In this document: piece after piece, positions 57,881 to 64,000 of the stretch
Numbering within the stretch: the stretch's first letter is position 1
Layout of the letters: every line of letters starts with the position of its first letter
NCBI RefSeq assembly: GCF_000276665.1
Contig: NW_004955466.1
Location: 9,602,254 to 9,666,253 of the forward strand
Source of the DNA: Chinchilla lanigera
Taxonomy: Eukaryota > Chordata > Mammalia > Rodentia > Chinchillidae
Direction: 5' to 3'
Length of the DNA stretch: 64,000 nt
Made by a program: the position numbers and the translations under genes
The notes under the pieces: generated by a model
The model's database searches: none
Told to the model about the DNA's origin: nothing
What the model saw: the letters and a program-made list of their open reading frames with translations, nothing else

Positions 57881-58028
57881 GTGTCTATAGAGGGCCTTTA
57901 GATAGACCCTCTGGAGAGTATCTCTGACTTTCGATCAACAACTCTGACACCTTTCAGCCTGAAGAAGCCAGAGCGGTCATCGCCTGTTATTCTTTCATGG
58001 CAGTTCGGGTTACTTTTTCAGAGCGGGT

Positions 58029-58565
58029 AATGTTATAGGCACTAAGGTAGATAGAAATATTATAGGCAGTCAGACAGGGCCAGGCCCTGGAAGGAGCCAA
58101 TACGGAAGACAGGATACATTGCAAATGGAGACATACTTGCCACAGGCCAGACCTCAAGACAAAAGACTAAACAAATGCACCCAAGTACCTCCCTAGGGAT
58201 GGACATCAAGGATTGATATTCTAAATAGGTGGCAATCGCCTTGTAGAATTACTGACCCAACCCCTCACAGGAAAAGCCCCTGCTCTGTATTCATGCCTGC
58301 TTTCTTCCTGACTCCCTTTCCCATTTGATCCCAATTTAATCAATTTTACCTGAACAATTCTTATTGGCTGACCATAGTTTTGTCGCACCTCATGCTCACC
58401 TTGTTTCCCATTTTTTTTTCACGTTGGACCCGCCTCACCTTGTGATTTTGCTCTATAAAATTCCTGGAAAAGACGGGTTCCCTGGGCAACCCACTTGGCT
58501 CCCCTTCTGTCCCTCTCTCGGACAAAGCTTTCTTTCCCTCAATAAATATATTCTGCTCTTAAAAA
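58029..58565 (+). mobile_element. 3' LTR of class I ERV
   Basis: Starts TGTTATAGGCACTAAG, TATA box CTCTATAAAA (58451-58460), AATAAA (58541-58546). Same family as the solo LTR at 2458-3104 on the other strand. It follows the pol/env remnant in the right order for a provirus 3' end. Confidence 0.82.
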
Positions 58566-58599
58566 ATTTTTTTTTGATAACTATCAAAAGATTTCCTTC

Positions 58600-59498
58600 A
58601 GTAACTAAAAATATTGCAAAGTTCTTGCTTTACCCAAGAAAATTTGACAAGATTATAGTTCCAAAGGGGTTTTGCGGTATATTCAGACCCAGATGTGCTG
58701 TGTGGTTCCCTCTGCAGGGAAGGGCGAGTCCCAGCTGCTAGGAGTGCTGCTGGCAGTGACTTCAGCTGCTGCCCTGTGGGGGCTGCGGGGCTGGCTGCTC
58801 CTCTCGAGGTCCTGCTCTTTCCCAAGCTGGCCCACAGCCAATGAGGGCGACATGCAGCACCCTGACCATCTCAATCCTATTGCGACTAACTTAAAGGGCC
58901 GTCCTAATTCCAGAATCTCCATGGCTGTGAGCCATGGCTGCCACTGGACCTGCACTACAGGTCAACATCAGTACACATCCCATAATAAAAACAGTGCCCC
59001 TAAGAGCTTCTCTTAGCCCAGTTTCAGTGTTCCTGTTTTCTGTGGGCGCAGCTCCTGTCTATCATGCAGTCTCTAGACAGAGCTGTGGTGAGTTCAGGTG
59101 GCCTCATACTGCAAGAAGTTGGCAGTGTTCTCTGACCTTTCCCGTTATCCTTGGCTGAATTCTGACCCATTCCCCTATTCTCTTGCCAAGATTCTTGATC
59201 TCTTGCTACCCCATTTTGGCTTCATCTGTGGCTCTACTTTTAAAGTCTGTTGGCCTACTATGACATATGTCAAAATCTGTCCTTACTTTGTAGTATGTCT
59301 TTTTTCAAATCTCCAATTCTGTGGTAACAAGAGCTAAGGCCTACTCCCTGTGACATCTATCCACTTCTTATTATTTTTTGAAATGTGTAAGTTCATTAAT
59401 TTTTTTCCTAATAATAATAATGCCTTTTTTATTTTCTAAGCTTATAGAGAAGAAACAAACTTAAAATTGCGTACATTTAAGTAACTAAAAATATTGCA
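58600..59498. other. Insert of unknown origin flanked by a 19-bp direct repeat
   Basis: AGTAACTAAAAATATTGCA occurs at 58600-58618 and 59480-59498. Between them lie 861 bp, GC-rich at 58690-58860, with open frames (58672-59016 and 58934-59158 plus; 58683-58955 minus) that I do not recognise. No A tail is next to either repeat. It may be a retroposed copy of an unknown transcript or part of an ERV. Confidence 0.55.
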
Positions 59499-59503
59499 CA
59501 ACT

Positions 59504-60075
59504 GCTGAGGACCAGCTTAATGTGGTGCAGAGTAGGTAATAATTAATATTAATCAATTGGCACAAAAATAAACTGAAAGTCTGTTCTAGGCCTACATGAC
59601 TTGTGGTGAGAACCCTGGCTGGTTTAAGGACAGATTAATCTTTATGTCAATGGCCAGAGCTGAGGCTAGGAAACAGTCTGTAAAGTTCTAGTGCTTCAAA
59701 GCAAGATAACGTGGCAGCTGAGGACTTTGACTCAAGCAAATTCCTTTTAGCTCAGTACTCTAGGTAGCAGAAAATCAGACTATTAGTTAGCCATGATCTG
59801 TTCCTGTGTGCTTTTCCAAAAATGCATCGTTCCTCAACCCTTGAACCCTGAATGCCCCAGCAGTTCACCCCACTTCCTGCAGCCCAGCAGTATTCCCTGT
59901 AATGCTGAGCACTTAATAAAGGCCATGGACACTGTGCCTCATGCCCTCACCTGTCACTGGGCTTTGACCATCCTGGTGCCCATTATAACCAAAATATATG
60001 TTTTTGTCTGTGTTTTATTCTGTCATAATACCCATGAGCAGGAGCTCGGTGGCCCTTGACCAGGGCCCCAATATA
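59504..60075 (+). mobile_element. LTR-like sequence
   Basis: Starts TGCTGAGGACCAGC, has an AATAAAGGCC signal (59914-59921 region) and a pyrimidine-rich start of the R region, and ends near CCCCAATATACAAC. It differs from the LTR at 58029. Family not identified. Confidence 0.5.
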
Positions 60076-60480
60076 CAACCTAATTTGATATGTATACATT
60101 TTGAATTAAATGGTGCATAATCTCAGTCATACATAGAATTTAATTAATGCAGATCTCAGTTAACACAGAAACAGAGAGTAGCATGGTGGTTATTAGAGAC
60201 TAGGGGCAAGAGGAAACAGAAAGGGATTGGTCAAGAAGCCAACATTTCAGTAATGCAAGGTAAAGCAGTTCAGATTTAATATACAATATGATGACTAAAA
60301 TTAAAAATACTCTATGTTTGAAATTTGCCAAAAAATAGGTCTTAAATGTTCCTTGACTATTTCATTTTAATTCATTTCTTCCCATTTTCTGCTCCTTACC
60401 TGTTTGTGCTTTCTTTCATGATAAGCAGACCAAGGTTGACAGAAAAAATTAATTTAAATTAAGCTTTTATATTAGATTTA

Positions 60481-60630
<150 letters not shown>

Positions 60631-60919
60631 CTAATAAGATGGAAAACAAAGGAGAATAAAAGAAATAACAGAGGTTCATTTATATACAGTTTAAAAGTAC
60701 TATTTCCAATGGAAGATGTATAGTCCAATAAATAATTTTAAAATAGAACATTGCCTTTGCCTTAAAGTATTTTTAATATCTGGATATATTTTAATTATCA
60801 CTTGATTGCTTAAGAAAATATTAAACTATTTCAAGATAAAATTGATAAAACTTTGAAGAGAATTACTAGAATACAAACATCTCTACATGTAATTATTCAT
60901 TAAACCATCCTGGGAGCTA

Positions 60920-62130
60920 GAATCTTTCTAATTTCCTACAAGAATCCCCCATCCTAAGCTCTTTCCCCTTCTTTGCCTTAGAAGTAATCCTTATTTCAGT
61001 TTTTTCCTATTATTCACTTGCTTTCTTTATAGTCTATGTTTATGTCCATAAACAATATATTTAGTCTTGAATATACGTGAGCTTTACATAAACTGAATAA
61101 TGTCTTTCATTCTGCTTTATCCTCAACATCATATTCACGAGGTTAATCAATGCTTCTACTGTGTATGTAGTTGGAATACATTCATGTTACTGCTACACAT
61201 CATTCCCTCAAGGACTTTCCTGTTGGTGAATACCGAGGTTGATTGAATTTCTTTGCTATTATCAACAGTGCTGTCATATATATTCTTGTGCATATCTCTT
61301 GGTACATACATGCAAGAGTTTCTTCAGGGCCTGTACCCATAAGTAAACATGGACAGCTGTACAGGGTGTGCAAACACATGCATGTGTGTGTATGTGCACA
61401 CACATGCATGTGGTTTATAATGCCAAACTTTTTTCCAAAATGACTGTACCAATTATAAGTGCTACTTAATATTCATGCTGAAACTTGATATTTTCAGAAT
61501 TTAATAATCGGTAGGTCATTACGATTGTAATGTTCATTTTCTGAGTACTGATGTGGTGACCCCTATTTTCTTAAGTTAATTGGCTGTTCTAATTTCCTCT
61601 CCTGTGAAATGTCTGTTCAATTTTTTCTGTTCACTTGGTTGTCTCTTTCCTTATGTATTCTGGATGTGTAAAGAATATCTTTTGACACTTGTGTTGTAAA
61701 TTTGTTTTCTCAGTATTACTTTGTCTTTTTTACTTTTTTGTGTGTTCTTTGAAGAAAACCCAATCTTTCATGGTCTATGAGCTTTGTTTTAGGCCTAATA
61801 AACTCTTCATTCAAGATCTTAATGATACCCTCTAATATTTTCCTCTAAGATGTCTTTGGTTTTGCCTTTGCAGTGAGGTGTTTAATACATTTGTGCCAGT
61901 CCCTTTTAGTAAGTAACCTCCCTGACCTGCAAAGGTAACTCTGCTATTTTTTAAGTTTCCACAGCTGTATGGGTCTCTATTAGGTTTTCACTCTGTTCTA
62001 TTGGTCTATTTGTCAAATTGCATTGTCAATTTTTTGTTGTTGTTGTTGTAGGATCAGTCCCCAGATTCCTAGGTATTCTTCAGGAATGTTAATTATATTT
62101 TTATAAACCAAAGAGGTTCTTTCCTTCATT
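60920..62130 (-). mobile_element. Old L1, antisense
   Basis: T-rich text typical of antisense L1 ORF2 end/3' UTR: TTGCTATTATCAACAGTGCTG, GTGCATATCTCTTGGTACATA, TTCTGAGTACTGATGTGG, then TTAAGTTTCCACAGCTGTATGG. Frames are chance. It fills the intron upstream of LRRC9 exon A. Confidence 0.65.
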
Positions 62131-62249
62131 TTGAATAGATTGAAAACAGACTAGTGTACACTGTTTAAGGAGTATTTAAATACCCCACAAAAGTAAAGAG
62201 CTAGATAATTAGAGTTATCCACTAGAGTGGAGATGTTGAGAATACTGAA

Positions 62250-64000
62250 ACTACTTTGGCTAAAGTATAGCATTCATGGGGAAGTAGGCAGCAGGTGCCT
62301 GGGAAGCAGACAGCAGGTGCCCAGGAAGTGGTGTGGTGGTGCATGCCAGCCCTCCGGCCGGCCACAACTGCACAGTCAAGAACTATCATGCCATAGAGAA
62401 GCACCAACACAATTGGCCCACCCTGTGCCAGCCACGAAGGTCCGCCTGGGGTTGTGAGTGAGCCATCCCAACATGGAGAAACCCCTGGGAAAACATGCCA
62501 CACAACAGGTTGCTCTTGGCCCTGCCCCTGAGAACCAGAAAGGTCCGGAGTCAGCGGAGGAGCTGCTGCTGAATAAGGACTCGGAGAACACGAGAGTGTA
62601 GATGATGCCTGATGACTCAGAGGTCGAGCTGACTGGGGATGTGAGAGCCGTTTGGGAGCTAGAAACCAGGAGGACCTTGCACAATACCTGGGGACACCCC
62701 CTGAAAGCCATTCTCCCCTTGACTGTGCAGGCTGTGGTGGAGGAGTGTGTGGAGCTCCAGAGAGGTCTGCACTGAGACTTCATGGATTACATAGGTGTCC
62801 AATATTCAGATTCTGAAAAACCGCCTCCATGGAGAAGGTAAGTGTCTAGGTTACCTGCCTGGGACACTTTGCACCTGATAGTGCTGAGACTGACTAGTGG
62901 GCTGAGAACTTCATCCATATATTCCTGCCTCCTGTGTTGACGGTTGAGGAGAGGACACTAAGTGGTTACAGGGTCCCAATGTGCTGGTAGGCTGGAGAGA
63001 TGATTGGTGTGGGTACTCCACTGATGGCTGAGACTGAGGCCCCCCAAAAAAGGGAACACCCCTCTGCTTTCTTAGATCGCTTACAAGAGTCATTGATAAA
63101 GCATACTTCCCTGGATCCCAGTTCAGTAGAGGGACAAATTATTTTTAAAGATAAGTTTATTACTCAGTCAGCCCCAGATAGTAGAAAAAAGCTATAAAAA
63201 ATGCCTTTTGCCCCAGATAGCTCACTTGAGATGCTAGTAAGAACTGCTTCCTCAGTATTTTATAGCCGTGATGAGGAGTAGGCCAAGGAGAGAAAATAAA
63301 GAGACTGAGAAAAAGCAGCTGCCTTTGCTACAGCACTAAGAGAAACAGACACAAAGTCTGATTCTCAGGGCCCCAAGAAGAACTTGACAACTACATGCAT
63401 CTGCTCCCACTGTCAAAAGCCAGGCCACCTCAAGAGGGACTACCCTAAGAAGCCCAGGGGGCCATGCCTTGATGGTAAAGGTGACCACTAGAAGTTGGAC
63501 TGCCCTCTGAAGCAGAGGCCCCAGAGCTCAGACCCCTCCTACCAGCTGGTCCAACAGGAATGAAGGGGCCCAGAGCATACTCTGCCTTCTCCCTCTGGCC
63601 AGACCATTATCTCCAAGGAGGAGCCCCGCGTAATCATGACTATAGAGGAAAAAGTAAACAGCCTATTGCTGGACACTGGTGCTAGTCTGTCAGTCCTTCT
63701 TTTCAATCCTGGCCTTCCTTCCAGCCATCACACCTCAGTGAAAGGAGTCACTGGTGAGGAGGTAATCTGCTATTTTTCACAACCCTTAGACTATAACTAC
63801 TTGTTAGATCTTTCTTGTCTATCTCTGTTTTCCTGAGAAACCACTTTGAAGATACCAACAAGTATTACAGCAGCCATTGATAATTTCCTACCAATCTGTC
63901 CATAACTCTTAATGTTTGTATTATTCCTATGCTATTTCATAAATGGATGTATGTTTATTACTATATGTTTCCAACAACAACCATTGAGAATAGTCAATGA
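62250..64000 (+). mobile_element. Class I ERV gag-pro and tandem-repeat composite, copy 2 (runs off window)
   Basis: From the left: diverged gag-like sequence with stops; a capsid C-terminal segment with major-homology-region character (63033-63197); nucleocapsid zinc knuckles (63402-63496), the first with Tyr in place of the last Cys, the second with a stop where Trp is expected; an in-frame TGA before protease (63561-63563 region); a protease start with DTG present (about 63672-63680); then the tandem repeat from about 63837 to the window end. The start is uncertain. Several stops make it non-functional. Confidence 0.72.

Overview
The window is mammalian nuclear DNA, from a rodent outside the mouse/rat group. 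The repeats show this: many tRNA-derived ID SINEs (some near-identical, with long pure A tails and intact target-site duplications), B1 SINEs with the rodent internal duplication, L1 3' ends, ERVL-MaLR LTRs, and no B2 or B4 that I can recognise. The species is not determined. There are no bacterial features; genes are exons spread through long AT-rich introns.

The only protein-coding gene I can reconstruct lies on the minus strand from 60630 down to 23228. Thirteen exons, all with GT/AG junctions and matching phases, join into one open frame of 638 codons plus a split last codon, with no stop or frameshift. The product is a leucine-rich-repeat protein that I recognise as LRRC9, about the C-terminal 40-45% of it. 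Upstream exons lie beyond 64000; the terminal exon and 3' UTR, expected below 23228, were not found.

A CpG island with CRE-like and YY1-like motifs lies at about 4830-5470. The human order recalled from memory (LRRC9 then PCNX4 on the same strand) makes it a likely minus-strand PCNX4 promoter, with 1-4900 as first intron; no PCNX4 coding exon is visible.

The rest is mostly mobile DNA: old L1 pieces with nested LTR, B1, ID and L1-tail insertions; a decayed Tigger1; a mariner-like element with long inverted ends; MaLR LTRs; and one class I endogenous retrovirus family (solo LTR at 2458-3104, pol/env/LTR remnant at 57429-58565, gag-pro copies at 35279-36088 and about 62250-64000). The most notable object is a composite in which ERV gag-pro sequence runs into a tandem repeat of about 105 bp. 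One copy was retroposed with an A tail exactly over an LRRC9 splice donor, duplicating that donor. Long stretches (7050-10400, 15000-23200, 31730-34120, 50000-52550) hold little I can name. I found no new enzymatic or defence system.
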